NCBI GenBank assembly: GCA_016710165.1
Contig: JADJLJ010000001.1
Span: 930,001-994,000 of the forward strand
Origin: Chitinophagaceae bacterium
Lineage (GTDB): Bacteria > Bacteroidota > Bacteroidia > Chitinophagales > Chitinophagaceae
Length of the DNA: 64,000 nucleotides
Direction of reading: 5' to 3'
Position 1 is the stretch's first letter, and each line of letters starts with the position of its first letter. Shown here in pieces: positions 16,921-26,367 of this stretch. A program made the position numbers and the translations under genes. The notes below the pieces were generated by a model. The model had not been told where the DNA came from and did no database searches. It worked only from the letters and a program-made list of their open reading frames with translations.

Positions 16921-18519
16921 TCATTTCTCCTCCATCACCACAAACTCCTGTTCCAGTGCCAGCGAATTCTTATAAACGGCATCTATGAACCCCCTGCCCC
17001 ATTTTGCATAAAAGGGCATGAAATTCTCAATGCGTTCCTGCAGGCTGCCGTGCGGGAAGAGCTGCTCCTTCAGTTTGTGCAGCTGCCGCTGCTGGGCCTC
17101 AAATTTCTTCTTTTCAGCACGCAGCATTTTTTTCTCAAGCGCTTCCAGTTTGTCCAGCGCCTTTTTGTGGAGGGCTTCGGTATGTCTTTGCAAGCTGGTA
17201 TCCACTGCCCCTGCAGTTTTCTTCAGGTTGGTATAGAACGTATCCATGGCCTTCCTTTCCTTTTGCAGGCTCAGCTGCACGCTACTGTTGCGTTTTACGA
17301 TATCATTCAGCAGGTCGTTCTCTGTTTTGAAAAGATCCATGAGGGAAAGTCCCAGGTTGCCCGCCAGTTTACCCTGCTTTTCCTCTGCCAGCATAAACGA
17401 ATTACGCAGCACCAATGGCGGAAAAGGAACCTTTACCACTTCAAATACTTTTTTCAGTTCCAGCCAGTAGGCGATCTCTCCTCCCCCGCCGATGAAGGCG
17501 ATGTTGGGCAGGATCATCTCCTGGAATACCGGGCGAAGGATCACATTCGGACTGAAACGATCCGGGTGTTCATTAAACTCTTTTCGTATCTCCGGTTCAC
17601 TGAACTGCTGTTTACCATTTACTATTGACCATTGGGTACCGCTCTTTTCTATTCTTTGCCGGCTGTCGTCCTTCAAATAGAATAAATTAATGGCCCGCCC
17701 ACCTGCCTGCACCTTATATTCAGCAGGGAATGCAGCCACCGACTGTTCAACCAGTTTATGCGAAAATGCTTCTGTGAGTTCTTTTTCAATAACAGGTATG
17801 AACGCTTTCTTCAATGCCGCATTATCGGGCAGCAATACGACCAGCCCGTATTCCCCAAACAGTTCATTCACCAGTTTGAACGTGGCCTGTTCAATCGTTT
17901 CGCCTTCGGTATAACAATCCTTCATCAGCCCGGTGATATCCTTGCCAAAGGGTTGCACGCTGAGTTCCCCGGCGATGACATCCAGCACGCTGGTCAGCGC
18001 CTTGTCCACTTTCATCCTGCCCACAGCGCCGGTCTGGTCCGTCTTCCATTCATGTTTAACGCCGTTGATGTACACATGGCCCAGTTCTTCCAGGTCGGCG
18101 TCTTCGCTGCCCATATAAAACACGGGTACAAAATCACAGCCGGGTATCTCTGCTTTAAGAAATTCGGCCAGTTTAATGGCATGCATTACCTTGTAAATAA
18201 AATACAGGTGGCCGGTAAAGATATTCGGCTGGTGGGCTGTGATGATGGTAAAGCTGTTCCCGGAAAGCAGCAGGCCGATATGCTGCGCTGTTTTTTCTGA
18301 AGCAATAACATGCTGGTACTGCTTCTTCAGTTCTTCCACCAGTAATTCCCGGCCGGTGGGGTATTTCTTACGGTCTTCGATGGCCGCCTTTATACCCTCC
18401 ACGGAGACCGGGTGGGTATAGAAAGGCAGCAAAGGCTTTACCTGGCCCAGGTAATCCAGTACCATTTTCGAAAAAAAACCCGTTTTGCTGTAAGGTGTTT
18501 GCGTAGATGTAAAATTCAT
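16921..18519 (-). CDS. bshC: Bacillithiol biosynthesis cysteine-adding enzyme BshC
   Basis: 532 residues, the usual length. The Rossmann-like core shows 'ITAHQPNIFTGHLYFIYK' (about residue 95) and 'FVPVFYMGSEDADLEEL' (about 135), both diagnostic for BshC, which is proposed to add cysteine to glucosaminyl malate in the last step of bacillithiol synthesis. A coiled-coil (about 395-495, rich in K/E/Q: 'LDKLEALEKKMLRAEKK') matches the family's long helical arm. The start at 18519 follows the usual N-terminal 'TGFFSKMVLDYL'. The other bsh genes are not in the window. The organism therefore probably uses bacillithiol, which is known in Bacteroidetes. Confidence 0.95.
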   Translation of the reverse strand: MNFTSTQTPYSKTGFFSKMVLDYLGQVKPLLPFYTHPVSVEGIKAAIEDRKKYPTGRELLVEELKKQYQHVIASEKTAQHIGLLLSGNSFTIITAHQPNIFTGHLYFIYKVMHAIKLAEFLKAEIPGCDFVPVFYMGSEDADLEELGHVYINGVKHEWKTDQTGAVGRMKVDKALTSVLDVIAGELSVQPFGKDITGLMKDCYTEGETIEQATFKLVNELFGEYGLVVLLPDNAALKKAFIPVIEKELTEAFSHKLVEQSVAAFPAEYKVQAGGRAINLFYLKDDSRQRIEKSGTQWSIVNGKQQFSEPEIRKEFNEHPDRFSPNVILRPVFQEMILPNIAFIGGGGEIAYWLELKKVFEVVKVPFPPLVLRNSFMLAEEKQGKLAGNLGLSLMDLFKTENDLLNDIVKRNSSVQLSLQKERKAMDTFYTNLKKTAGAVDTSLQRHTEALHKKALDKLEALEKKMLRAEKKKFEAQQRQLHKLKEQLFPHGSLQERIENFMPFYAKWGRGFIDAVYKNSLALEQEFVVMEEK

Positions 18520-18716
18520 TGACTATCTTTTGTCCCTCAGGAGTTAAGGCAACAAACTTACATGAATCCTGAAAACTAATGTGTGTCGGTTCAGTTAATT
18601 TAATTGCCGGATTTTTCACCGATGGATGACGAATATCATGCAATAATATTTGTTTTTCCCTCTTTTTATTTCATCTTTTACAACCGGAATATTGCAATCA
18701 AGTTAAACATTTATTT

Positions 18717-19693
18717 ATGAAAAACAGTTATCTGAAATTCGGTATATTTTTCCTGGGATTGTTTGCATGCACCGCATCGCTTCCCTCCTGCAACAGCGCC
18801 GATAAAAGCAGCGATGACAAGGCTGCAAAGGAAGACTCGCTTAAAATGAAGGTTGAAAAGGGCAGGTACCTGGCCTATCATGTGTCTGGCTGCATCGACT
18901 GCCACAGCCAGCGGGATTATAAAAAATTCTCGGGACTTATTGTGCCGGGAAGCGAGGGCAAAGGCGGGGAGGTATTCAATGAGATATACGCCATACCGGG
19001 AGTGGTATTTGCCAAGAACATCACAGCCGACACGGTGAACGGTATCGGCAAATGGACCGATGAGGAGATCGCCCGGGCAATTACCCGCGGCATCAGCCGT
19101 AACGGGGACACGCTTTTCCCCATCATGCCCTACCCCCATTATAACCAGATGAGCAAGGATGATATTTACAGCATCATTGCTTTCTTACGCACCCTCAAAC
19201 CCAATGACAATAAAGTGACCGAGCGGAAACTCTTTGTTCCCCTTTCGACCGTTTATCCCCCGCTGCCAAGCAGTTTGCTGGAATATAATATCAAACCGGA
19301 TGTTTCAGATATGGTAAAATACGGCGCTTACGTGGCAAACAGCGCCGCCTGCATGGATTGTCATACACCAATGGATAAGGGCAAATACCAGATGGATAAA
19401 TTATTCTCCGGCGGATTTGTCTTTAACATGGGATCGTTCAAAGTAACTTCCGCCAATATTACCCCGGATACCGCAACCGGCATCGGCAAGTGGACGGAAG
19501 AAATGTTCCTGGATAAGTTCAAGCATTACCGTGACCCGTCGCTGATACCAGTGACCCTGGCAAAACAAATTCCATCATGCCCTGGTCCCTGTTTGCTAAA
19601 ATGGAAGATTTTGACATCAAAGCCATTTACCGGTACCTGCGTACCGTACCGGCGGTAAACCACCATGTTGATAAATACCCACCTGAGAAATAG
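18717..19693 (+). CDS. Diheme cytochrome c lipoprotein (one frameshift near the 3' end)
   Basis: Signal segment LKFGIFFLGLFACTASLPSC suggests a lipoprotein. Two heme-binding motifs are present: CIDCH near residue 60 and CMDCH near residue 217, each in a similar context ('GRYLAYHVSGCIDCHSQRD' and 'GAYVANSAACMDCHTPMD'), so it is an internally duplicated diheme cytochrome. The frame breaks near 19540: 'gacccgtc' has three C where four restore 'RDPVADTSDPGKTNSIMPW' and the end 'DKYPPEK' at TAG 19691. The uncorrected frame runs to 19658 with an unrelated tail. The following gene (19853-20833) is a close paralogue, which makes the correction convincing. Electron-transfer partner unknown. Confidence 0.88.
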
Positions 19694-19707
19694 TTTTATG
19701 ACAGATG

Positions 19708-19737
19708 AAAACGCCTTCGGATAACCGGAGGCGTTTT
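19708..19737 (+). terminator. Terminator between the two cytochrome genes
   Basis: Stem AAAACGCCTTCGG / CCGGAGGCGTTTT with an ATAA loop and T run; nearly identical to the terminator after the paralogue. Confidence 0.85.
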
Positions 19738-19852
19738 GCTTATAAACATTCTTTCACATTTTGTCCATATTGTTTGCCGTCTGCTTGTATTTTTCAGGTT
19801 TTTTTTATTTTTTGTACTCCGAACAGAAATCAAACAACACAAACTACTGCAT

Positions 19853-20833
19853 ATGAAAAGAAAATCTGCAGGCCCGGCAATTTGCCTGGCCGTATTATTT
19901 CTCCTGCTCAGCGTGCTGGTTTCCTGCAACAATAATGATGAAAAAAAAGAGCCCGTCGCTGCAGGCAATTCCGATTCCCTGGCTAAGGTGATCGAACGGG
20001 GCAGGTACCTGGCCAACCATGTAAGCCTGTGCATGGACTGTCACAGCCAGCGTGATTTCAACCTGTTCTCCGGTCCGCCCAAAGAAGGCACGGAAGGCAT
20101 CGGCGGCGATGTCTTCGACAAGGGGGTGGGCATACCGGGTGTGGTCTATGCCAGGAACATTACCCCCGACACAGTGAACGGCATCGGCAAATGGACCGAT
20201 GAAGAAATTGCCCGGGCCATCACCCGGGGCATCAATAAGAACGGCGATACGCTTTTCCCGGTGATGCCTTACCCCTACTACAATACCATGAGCAAGGATG
20301 ATGTCTATAGCATCATTGCCTACATACGCACCCTGAAGCCCAGTACCAACAAAGTGCCGGAAAGGAAACTGATGATGCCCGTATCGCTGGCTTACCCGCC
20401 GCTGAAAAGCAGTTCACCAGACAGCAACCGGGCGCCCGATGTTTCAGATATGGTGAAATACGGCGCCTATGTATGGAACAGCGCCGCCTGCATGGACTGC
20501 CACACCCCCATGGAAAAAGGGCAGTTCGTAATGTCAAAGATGATGGCGGGAGGGTTTACTTTCGACCTGGGAAGTTTCGTGGTCACTTCGGCCAACCTGA
20601 CCCCCGATACCGCCACCGGCATCGGCAAGTGGACCGAACAGCAGTTTCTGGATAAGTTCAGGAACTACCGGGATAAAGCCTCCTATTCCGCCAACCCTGG
20701 TAAGAACAATTCCATCATGCCCTGGACCATGTACGCCAACATGACCGACTTCGACATCAAAGCGATCTACCGCTTTTTGCAAACCCTGCCGCCGGTTAAC
20801 AATAAAGTTGAAAAATATCCTCCGGCAAAATGA
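19853..20833 (+). CDS. Diheme cytochrome c lipoprotein (paralogue)
   Basis: About 326 residues starting MKRKSAGPAICLAVLFLLL with a lipobox-like 'LVSC'; the upstream in-frame ATG at 19736 lies in terminator DNA and is rejected. Heme motifs CMDCH occur near residues 59 and 214 ('NHVSLCMDCHSQRD', 'WNSAACMDCHTPME'). Conserved blocks shared with the upstream paralogue include 'NGIGKWTDEEIARAITRGI' and 'ATGIGKWTEQQFLDKFRNY'. The distal methionine ligands may come from 'PVMPYPYY' and 'SIMPW'. The two genes and their terminators form a tandem duplication. Probable role is periplasmic electron transfer; partner unknown. Confidence 0.9.
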   Translation: MKRKSAGPAICLAVLFLLLSVLVSCNNNDEKKEPVAAGNSDSLAKVIERGRYLANHVSLCMDCHSQRDFNLFSGPPKEGTEGIGGDVFDKGVGIPGVVYARNITPDTVNGIGKWTDEEIARAITRGINKNGDTLFPVMPYPYYNTMSKDDVYSIIAYIRTLKPSTNKVPERKLMMPVSLAYPPLKSSSPDSNRAPDVSDMVKYGAYVWNSAACMDCHTPMEKGQFVMSKMMAGGFTFDLGSFVVTSANLTPDTATGIGKWTEQQFLDKFRNYRDKASYSANPGKNNSIMPWTMYANMTDFDIKAIYRFLQTLPPVNNKVEKYPPAK

Positions 20834-20846
20834 TATCCTGTAAAAC

Positions 20847-20876
20847 AAAACGCCTTCGCATTAACGGAGGCGTTTT
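20847..20876. terminator. Bidirectional terminator between cytochrome c and rimO
   Basis: Stem AAAACGCCTTCG / CGGAGGCGTTTT with flanking A and T runs, so it could serve both convergent genes. Confidence 0.85.
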
Positions 20877-20893
20877 GTTATTTTCTTATTGTA

Positions 20894-22201
20894 TTAAACC
20901 ACTTCCCCTTCAATATCGTAATCATAAGCCCTGGTGATCTTCACGTTCACAAATTCACCGATGGCCAGTTTTTTCTTTGACTGGATGATCACTTCATTGT
21001 CCACTTCCACGCTGTCAAATTCCGTCCGGCCCAGGTAACGGCCAGCTTCTTTTTTATCGATCAGCACTTTGAAGGTCTTTCCAACTTTTTCCATGTTCTT
21101 CTCCAAAGAGATCTCCTGCTGCACTTCCATGATCTCCTGAGCCCGTTCTTCTTTTTCTTCAGCCGGGATATTGTCTTCCATATCAAAGGCGCTGGTTCCT
21201 TCTTCGTGGCTGTAGGTAAAAATACCCACCCGGTCAAAGCGCATCTGCTGCAGGAAGGTTTTCAGTTCTTCCACATCATCCCTCGTTTCACCGGGAAAAC
21301 CGGCGATCAACGTGGTACGTAAACAAATACCCGGGATGCGGTTGCGTATCTCCCCCACCAAATCTTCCATCTCTTCCCGGGTGATCTGCCGCTTCATGGC
21401 CTTCAGCATATTGTTGGCAGCATGCTGCAGCGGCATATCGAGGTAGTTGCAGATATTCTCCCGCTCTTTTATCGCATCAATGATCTCAATAGGGAATTTT
21501 GAAGGGTAGGCATAATGCAGACGTATCCATTCCAGTCCTTTTACATCGGCCAGTGCATGAAGCAGCCTGGGCAGCTCCCTCTTTTTATAAATATCCAGTC
21601 CGTAATAAGTCAGCTCCTGTGCGATCAGCATCACTTCTTTCACCCCCCTGTCTACCAGCCGCTTTGCCTCATCCACCAATGATTCTACCGGGCGGCTCAC
21701 GTGGGCGCCCCGCATCAATGGAATGGCGCAGAACGCACAGGTCCGGTTACAGCCCTCGCTTATCTTCATATAGGCATAATGCTGCGGTGTGTACAGCAGG
21801 CGTTCGCCCACCAGGTCATTCTTATAATCTGCCTCAAAGGTCTTTAAGATATTGGGCAGTTCCATCGTACCAAAATAGGCATCTACTTCAGGGATCTCCT
21901 CCTCCAGGTTGTTTTTATACCGTTCGCTTAAACAACCGGTAACATACACTTTATCGAGTTTACCCCTTCGTTTTAATTCCACCTGCTGCAGGATGGTGTG
22001 TACACTTTCTTCCTTTGCCTTTTCAATAAAGCCGCAGGTGTTCACAATCACAATATTGTGGTCCTTTTTTGCATTTTCATGCACCACGTCAATGTCGTTT
22101 GCAATGAGCTGGCCGCTAAGCACTTCACTGTCAACCATGTTCTTGCTGCAGCCCAGGGTGATGATGTTTACCTTGTCTTTTTTAAGTGTTTTTGTTTTCA
22201 T
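20894..22201 (-). CDS. rimO: Ribosomal protein S12 methylthiotransferase RimO
   Basis: 435 residues from the Met that begins MKTKTLKKDKVNIITLGC; the longer frame to 22261 is not needed. RimO methylthiolates an aspartate of ribosomal protein S12. Features: MTTase domain with 'LGCSKNMVDSEVL', 'NTCGFIEKAKEES' and 'VTGCLSERY'; radical-SAM motif 'EGCNRTCAFCAIPLMRG' (CxxxCxxC); C-terminal TRAM domain ending 'RAYDYDIEGEVV'. 'CSKNMVDSE' rather than MiaB's 'CAMNFADSE' separates the two paralogues in this window. Confidence 0.95.
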   Translation of the reverse strand: MKTKTLKKDKVNIITLGCSKNMVDSEVLSGQLIANDIDVVHENAKKDHNIVIVNTCGFIEKAKEESVHTILQQVELKRRGKLDKVYVTGCLSERYKNNLEEEIPEVDAYFGTMELPNILKTFEADYKNDLVGERLLYTPQHYAYMKISEGCNRTCAFCAIPLMRGAHVSRPVESLVDEAKRLVDRGVKEVMLIAQELTYYGLDIYKKRELPRLLHALADVKGLEWIRLHYAYPSKFPIEIIDAIKERENICNYLDMPLQHAANNMLKAMKRQITREEMEDLVGEIRNRIPGICLRTTLIAGFPGETRDDVEELKTFLQQMRFDRVGIFTYSHEEGTSAFDMEDNIPAEEKEERAQEIMEVQQEISLEKNMEKVGKTFKVLIDKKEAGRYLGRTEFDSVEVDNEVIIQSKKKLAIGEFVNVKITRAYDYDIEGEVV

Positions 22202-22511
22202 GAGCCGCAAAGTTATGCCATTACATGCGCAGTTTGGAGACCCCTTAAAATAACACATCATATATCAGTAAATTGGTGGCTTCTTTTCCAATTCAATACG
22301 CACAATACTTGAATCATCAGAAATAAAAACTAACCTACCCCCTCTTATTGGTATTGTAGTTACCGGTAAATTGATCAAACAAATCTTACTTAGCGATTAA
22401 CTGGGCTACGGGCAAACTATTCCTGTATGATCTTGGACAAGACCCGGAATTTTTACTAATTCAGAATCAGCTTCTTAGGAGGACCAGGAAATGTATTTAT
22501 CTTTTTACTAA

Positions 22512-22540
22512 AAATATTTATTGTTTTTCAATAAATATTT
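22512..22540 (+). promoter_or_regulatory. 12-bp perfect palindrome over the promoter of the DUF2975/XRE operon
   Basis: AAATATTTATTG (22512-22523), TTTTT loop, CAATAAATATTT (22529-22540). It covers the putative -33 TTG and stops just before the -7 element, so it is a good candidate operator, perhaps for the XRE protein encoded by the same operon (autoregulation). The rest of the 375-bp gap upstream has no convincing gene, only short reverse-strand open stretches. Confidence 0.55.
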
Positions 22541-22551
22541 ATCTATATTTG
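22521..22551 (+). promoter_or_regulatory. Bacteroidetes-type promoter for DUF2975/XRE
   Basis: -33 TTG (22521-22523), 20-nt spacer, -7 TATATTTG (22544-22551), 25 bp before the ATG at 22577. Confidence 0.6.
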
Positions 22552-22576
22552 CTTTTCACTTCTAAAAGCACTCAAA

Positions 22577-23107
22577 ATGAGCACGAAAACAAAAACAGAA
22601 ACGATCCTGGTAGTAATGAATGTGATAGCCTGGATAACTTTTGTTGGGCTGATGATAGAAGCCGGCGCAGTACTAACTACTTACGCGTTAAGTGTAGCAA
22701 ACCCGAAAGGAGCTATGAATCTCTACAAGGGACTTGATTTTTTCAGCCTGAGGCAATATGATTTCTGGCACTATACGGGAATCATTTCGTTAAAAGCAGC
22801 AATCCTGATGGTAGAAGCCTATACTGCATTCCTCGTAATCAAGGTGCTCTCCACGATCAAAATGACAAACCCGTTTACTACGGATGTAGCCAAAAGGCTT
22901 GAGAACATTGCCTACACACTTATTTTGGCGTGGGTTGCCGCAATGCTTTACAATGGACAACTGAAATGGCTTTCGAAGCAAGTGGCCGGTTTACAGGAAA
23001 ACCGCCTTTCTGTAGACTTCATATTCTATGCAGGTCTTGTTTTTATTATCGCCCAGATCTTCAAAAAAGGTGTGGAAATCCAATCTGAGAACGAATTAAC
23101 CGTATAA
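22577..23107 (+). CDS. DUF2975 family membrane protein
   Basis: 176 residues with four predicted membrane helices: about 10-32 ('ILVVMNVIAWITFVGLMIEAG'), 70-92 ('YTGIISLKAAILMVEAYTAF'), 112-128 and 148-165. The pattern 'FTTDVAKRLENIAYTLI' between helices 2 and 3 is typical of DUF2975. The family has no established function. It is encoded 3 bp upstream of a small XRE regulator; this membrane protein/YozG-like HTH pairing is common in Firmicutes and Bacteroidetes. Confidence 0.82.
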   Translation: MSTKTKTETILVVMNVIAWITFVGLMIEAGAVLTTYALSVANPKGAMNLYKGLDFFSLRQYDFWHYTGIISLKAAILMVEAYTAFLVIKVLSTIKMTNPFTTDVAKRLENIAYTLILAWVAAMLYNGQLKWLSKQVAGLQENRLSVDFIFYAGLVFIIAQIFKKGVEIQSENELTV

Positions 23108-23110
23108 GCC

Positions 23111-23332
23111 ATGCCGATCATTGTAAACCTTGATGTGATGATGGCCAAACGTAAGATGTCTCTGAATGAGCTTTCCGAAAAAGTGAACCTGACGCTGGCC
23201 AACCTCTCGATCCTTAAAACCGGTAAGGCAAAAGCAATCCGGTTCAGTACCCTGGAAGCCATCTGCAGGGTACTGAATTGTCAACCGGCCGATATCCTGG
23301 AATATGTTGACGACCGCAGGGCGCCGGCTTAG
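23111..23332 (+). CDS. XRE-family (HTH_26, YozG-like) transcriptional regulator
   Basis: 73 residues consisting almost only of a helix-turn-helix: 'MSLNELSEKVNLTLANLSIL' and 'KTGKAKAIRFSTLEAICRVL', ending 'NCQPADILEYVDD', the signature of the YozG/HTH_26 group. It likely controls the operon with DUF2975; the palindrome at 22512-22540 is a candidate binding site (inferred). Confidence 0.88.
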   Translation: MPIIVNLDVMMAKRKMSLNELSEKVNLTLANLSILKTGKAKAIRFSTLEAICRVLNCQPADILEYVDDRRAPA

Positions 23333-23419
23333 GTCATCGGACAAGTTCACACTACTGCAAACCATTCGGCAAATCCCTACCATTCATCCATCAAAAACCC
23401 CGGTTCATAGATTGTGACA

Positions 23420-23450
23420 TTGTAACTACAAAATACACGAGCTAAGTTTG
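23420..23450 (+). promoter_or_regulatory. Promoter of the outer-membrane beta-barrel gene
   Basis: -33 TTG (23420-23422), 20-nt spacer, perfect -7 TAAGTTTG (23443-23450); ATG at 23476. Confidence 0.65.
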
Positions 23451-23475
23451 CGGCGGAATTATAAAAGTAAAAGCC

Positions 23476-25962
23476 ATGAAACAAAAACTACTATTTATTG
23501 CATCGCTGTGTTTTATTTCGTCAACAGCCATTTATGCCCAGGCACCCGCAAAGGTTTCGGGGCAAATAAAAGATAACACCGGCAAGGCACTTTCAAACGC
23601 CACCATCATGCTGCATTCAGCAAAGGACTCATCGCTGAAGAAAACAGCCGTTTCCGACAGCAGGGGTTATTACGAAATGCTGGCCATAAATCCGGGCAGG
23701 TATTTTGTGACCAGCACCGTGCTGAATATGCAAAAGACCAGCTCTCCTGCCTTTGAAGTAAAAGAGAATGAAACCGTTTCAGCCCCCGATATCATTACCC
23801 AGCCGGCTGCCAAAAGCATGGAAGGCGTGACGGTGAGCAGTAAAAAGCCCATGGTGGAAGTAAGGGCCGATAAGACCATCCTGAATGTGGAAGGAACCAT
23901 CAATGCCGTTGGCCAGGATGCCCTGGAATTATTAAGAAAATCCCCGGGAGTGATCGTAGATAAAGACGATAACCTGAGCCTGGCCGGCAAGAACGGTGTA
24001 CAGGTATATATAGATGGCAAGCCCAGCCCGTTGAGCGGCGCCGACCTGGCCAGCTATCTTAAATCGCTGCAGTCAGCCCAGATAGAAGCCATTGAACTCA
24101 TCACCAACCCTTCGGCCAAATACGAGGCCGCCGGCAATGCAGGCATCATCAACATCAAACTCAAAAAAGACAAGACCATCGGCACCAACGGCAGTTTCAA
24201 CGGCGGGTATAATATCGGTGTGTATGCCAAATACAACGCCGGCCTGTCGCTGAATCACCGTAACAAAAAAATGAACCTGTTCGGCAACTATAACTTCAAC
24301 ACCGGTATAAATGAGAACATCTTCAAGCTGTACCGGGAGCAGGGCGACAGTATCTTTGACCAGCGCAACCGCATGTTGAACCGGAATAAGTATGGCAATA
24401 ATTTTAAAGCAGGTGCCGATTTCTTTATCAATAAAAAAAGTACGGTGGGCTTTATCCTCAACGGGAATATCGCTAAAACTGTGACCGAATCCGAAGGGCC
24501 GATGAACATCATTTACCGCCCGACCAATACGGTTTCCAGGTTATTGCGGGCATCCAGCTATAACGAGTCCAAACGGAACAACCTGAATACAAATATCAAC
24601 TACCGGTATGCCGTAACAGGTGGTACCGAACTGAATATTGATGCCGACTACGGTTTCTTCAATCTCCGCGGCAACCAGTTCCAGCCCAATGATTATTTCG
24701 ATGCCTCCGGTAACAATAAGCTGTACAGCAATGTGTACCGCATGATCTCCCCTACTGATATCGACATCTATTCGGTAAAGGCGGATTACGAGCGTAATTT
24801 TTACAAGGGCAGGCTGGGCATCGGGGCCAAGGTTGGTTTTGTAAAGACCGACAACGACTTCGCCCGCTATGATGTGATCGGCAACACCGAAGTGTATGAC
24901 AAGGATAAAAGCAACCGCTTCCGGTACACCGAGAACATAAATGCCCTTTATGTCAATTATAACCGGCCGTTCAAAGGTTTCATGGTGCAGTTCGGGCTGC
25001 GGCTGGAGAACACCGTATCAGACGGAAAGTCGACCGGGCTTAAATACAACAGCAATACCGGCCTGTACGAAAATTACGATTCCTCCATACACCGCAACTA
25101 TACCAACCTGTTCCCCAGCGCTGCCATCACGTTCAATAAGAACCCGATGAGCCAGTTCGGGATCACGTACAGCCGCCGTATCGACCGTCCTGCCTACCAG
25201 GACCTGAACCCCTTTGAGTTCAAACTGAATGATTATACGTTCATGAAAGGAAATACCCAGCTGAAACCCCAGTACACCAACAGCATAGGTTTTTCACATA
25301 CGTACAAATACAAGCTGAACACCCAGCTGAATTACAGCCACGTGAAGGACATATTCACGCAGTTGCCGGATACCACTGAAGGATCCAAGAGCTTCCTTAC
25401 CAAGAAGAACCTGGCCACCCAGGACATCGTGAGCCTGAACATCAGTTATCCCCTCCAATACATGTGGTACAGTTTCTTTGCAAACCTTAATTCATACTAC
25501 TCCATGTATAAGGCCGATTTTGGCGGCGGGGACCGTAAGATAGACCTGGACGTTTTTGCCCTGAGTTTCTTTATGCAAAACAGTTTCAACCTGGGTAAGG
25601 GCTTTAAACTGGAACTAAGCGGATTTTATAATTCACCCACCATCTGGCAGGGCACTTTCAAGAGCAAAGCCATTTACGGCATCGATGGCGGGATGCAGAA
25701 AACACTGTTCAAAGGAAAAGGCAACCTGCGGGTGGCATTAAGTGATATGTTCCGCCTCATGAAGTTCAGCGGAAGCAACAACTTTACGGGCCAGTACAAC
25801 GAAGCCAGCGGCCGGTGGGAAAGCCGCCAGTTCAAGGTCAATTTCAGCTACCGCTTTGGTAATGCACAGGTTAAAGCGGCACGCCAGCGCAAAACATCCA
25901 TTGAAGAAGAAAATAAGCGCACCGAAAGCAGCGGAGGCGGCATCGGTGGCAGCGGTAAATAA
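23476..25962 (+). CDS. TonB-dependent receptor-like outer-membrane beta-barrel protein
   Basis: 828 residues. Signal peptide 1-21 (LLFIASLCFISSTAIYAQA), a carboxypeptidase-regulatory-like beta-sandwich (about 28-110: 'VSGQIKDNTGKALSNATIML'), a plug-like domain (about 120-225: 'LELLRKSPGVIVDKDDNLSL', 'IDGKPSPLSGADLASYL', 'IELITNPSAKYEAAGNAGI'), then a large barrel. This is the architecture of the 'outer membrane beta-barrel family protein' group. There is no SusD-like partner next to it, so it is probably not a Sus-type glycan importer. The C-terminal tail after the last strand is Lys/Glu/Gly-rich rather than ending in an aromatic residue. Substrate unknown. Confidence 0.9.
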   Translation: MKQKLLFIASLCFISSTAIYAQAPAKVSGQIKDNTGKALSNATIMLHSAKDSSLKKTAVSDSRGYYEMLAINPGRYFVTSTVLNMQKTSSPAFEVKENETVSAPDIITQPAAKSMEGVTVSSKKPMVEVRADKTILNVEGTINAVGQDALELLRKSPGVIVDKDDNLSLAGKNGVQVYIDGKPSPLSGADLASYLKSLQSAQIEAIELITNPSAKYEAAGNAGIINIKLKKDKTIGTNGSFNGGYNIGVYAKYNAGLSLNHRNKKMNLFGNYNFNTGINENIFKLYREQGDSIFDQRNRMLNRNKYGNNFKAGADFFINKKSTVGFILNGNIAKTVTESEGPMNIIYRPTNTVSRLLRASSYNESKRNNLNTNINYRYAVTGGTELNIDADYGFFNLRGNQFQPNDYFDASGNNKLYSNVYRMISPTDIDIYSVKADYERNFYKGRLGIGAKVGFVKTDNDFARYDVIGNTEVYDKDKSNRFRYTENINALYVNYNRPFKGFMVQFGLRLENTVSDGKSTGLKYNSNTGLYENYDSSIHRNYTNLFPSAAITFNKNPMSQFGITYSRRIDRPAYQDLNPFEFKLNDYTFMKGNTQLKPQYTNSIGFSHTYKYKLNTQLNYSHVKDIFTQLPDTTEGSKSFLTKKNLATQDIVSLNISYPLQYMWYSFFANLNSYYSMYKADFGGGDRKIDLDVFALSFFMQNSFNLGKGFKLELSGFYNSPTIWQGTFKSKAIYGIDGGMQKTLFKGKGNLRVALSDMFRLMKFSGSNNFTGQYNEASGRWESRQFKVNFSYRFGNAQVKAARQRKTSIEEENKRTESSGGGIGGSGK

Positions 25963-25988
25963 TTTTCCCGGCACATGAAAACATAAGG

Positions 25989-26016
25989 CCGCCCTGCAAG
26001 GGGCGGTTTTTATTTT
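25989..26016 (+). terminator. Terminator after the outer-membrane protein gene
   Basis: Stem CCGCCC / GGGCGG with a 6-nt loop, then T-rich. Confidence 0.85.
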
Positions 26017-26124
26017 GTCACAGCAATGTCAATAACCTGTTGAAAACCCGGATCTGTTTTAACGCTCCTTTAACTGCCTTTTGTATAAGTGTTAACAGCA
26101 ACTTTTAGAAAAGCATCGGATATT

Positions 26125-26212
26125 TGTGTTGTAATAATCAAGCAATAAAGATTTTCTCATAAGCAGTTAGTTTTGGTAACCGGCCCCTGTCTCTACAGGG
26201 GCTTCTTCTTTT
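26125..26212 (+). ncRNA. Possible small RNA ending in a strong terminator
   Basis: In the 405-bp gap before ftsY there is an isolated intrinsic terminator, GCCCCTGT-CTCT-ACAGGGGC (26183-26202) followed by TTCTTCTTTT. No ORF leads into it. A weak -7-like 'GATATTTG' lies about 50-60 bp upstream. This is what a short independent transcript would look like, but no known RNA family is recognised, and it may simply be a second terminator for the upstream gene. Confidence 0.25.
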
Positions 26213-26367
26213 CTGTACGTTGCATTTATTTTTTAGCAGAGAAGTGGTATGTGCAGAAACTGAATTTGCAAACCGGTCAGCATTTTAAAAATATAAAAAG
26301 CAGCAGCTGTATAAAAACGATCAGTACCTGAAAATCCGGAAGTGACTATTTTAGAAAAGTGAACTTA

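Noticed and set aside
22265..22500. Reverse-strand open stretches (about 40 codons ending 'VRIELEKKPPIY') that look protein-like
   Set aside because: Too short, broken by stops and without a start or family match; at most a decayed gene remnant, so not annotated.
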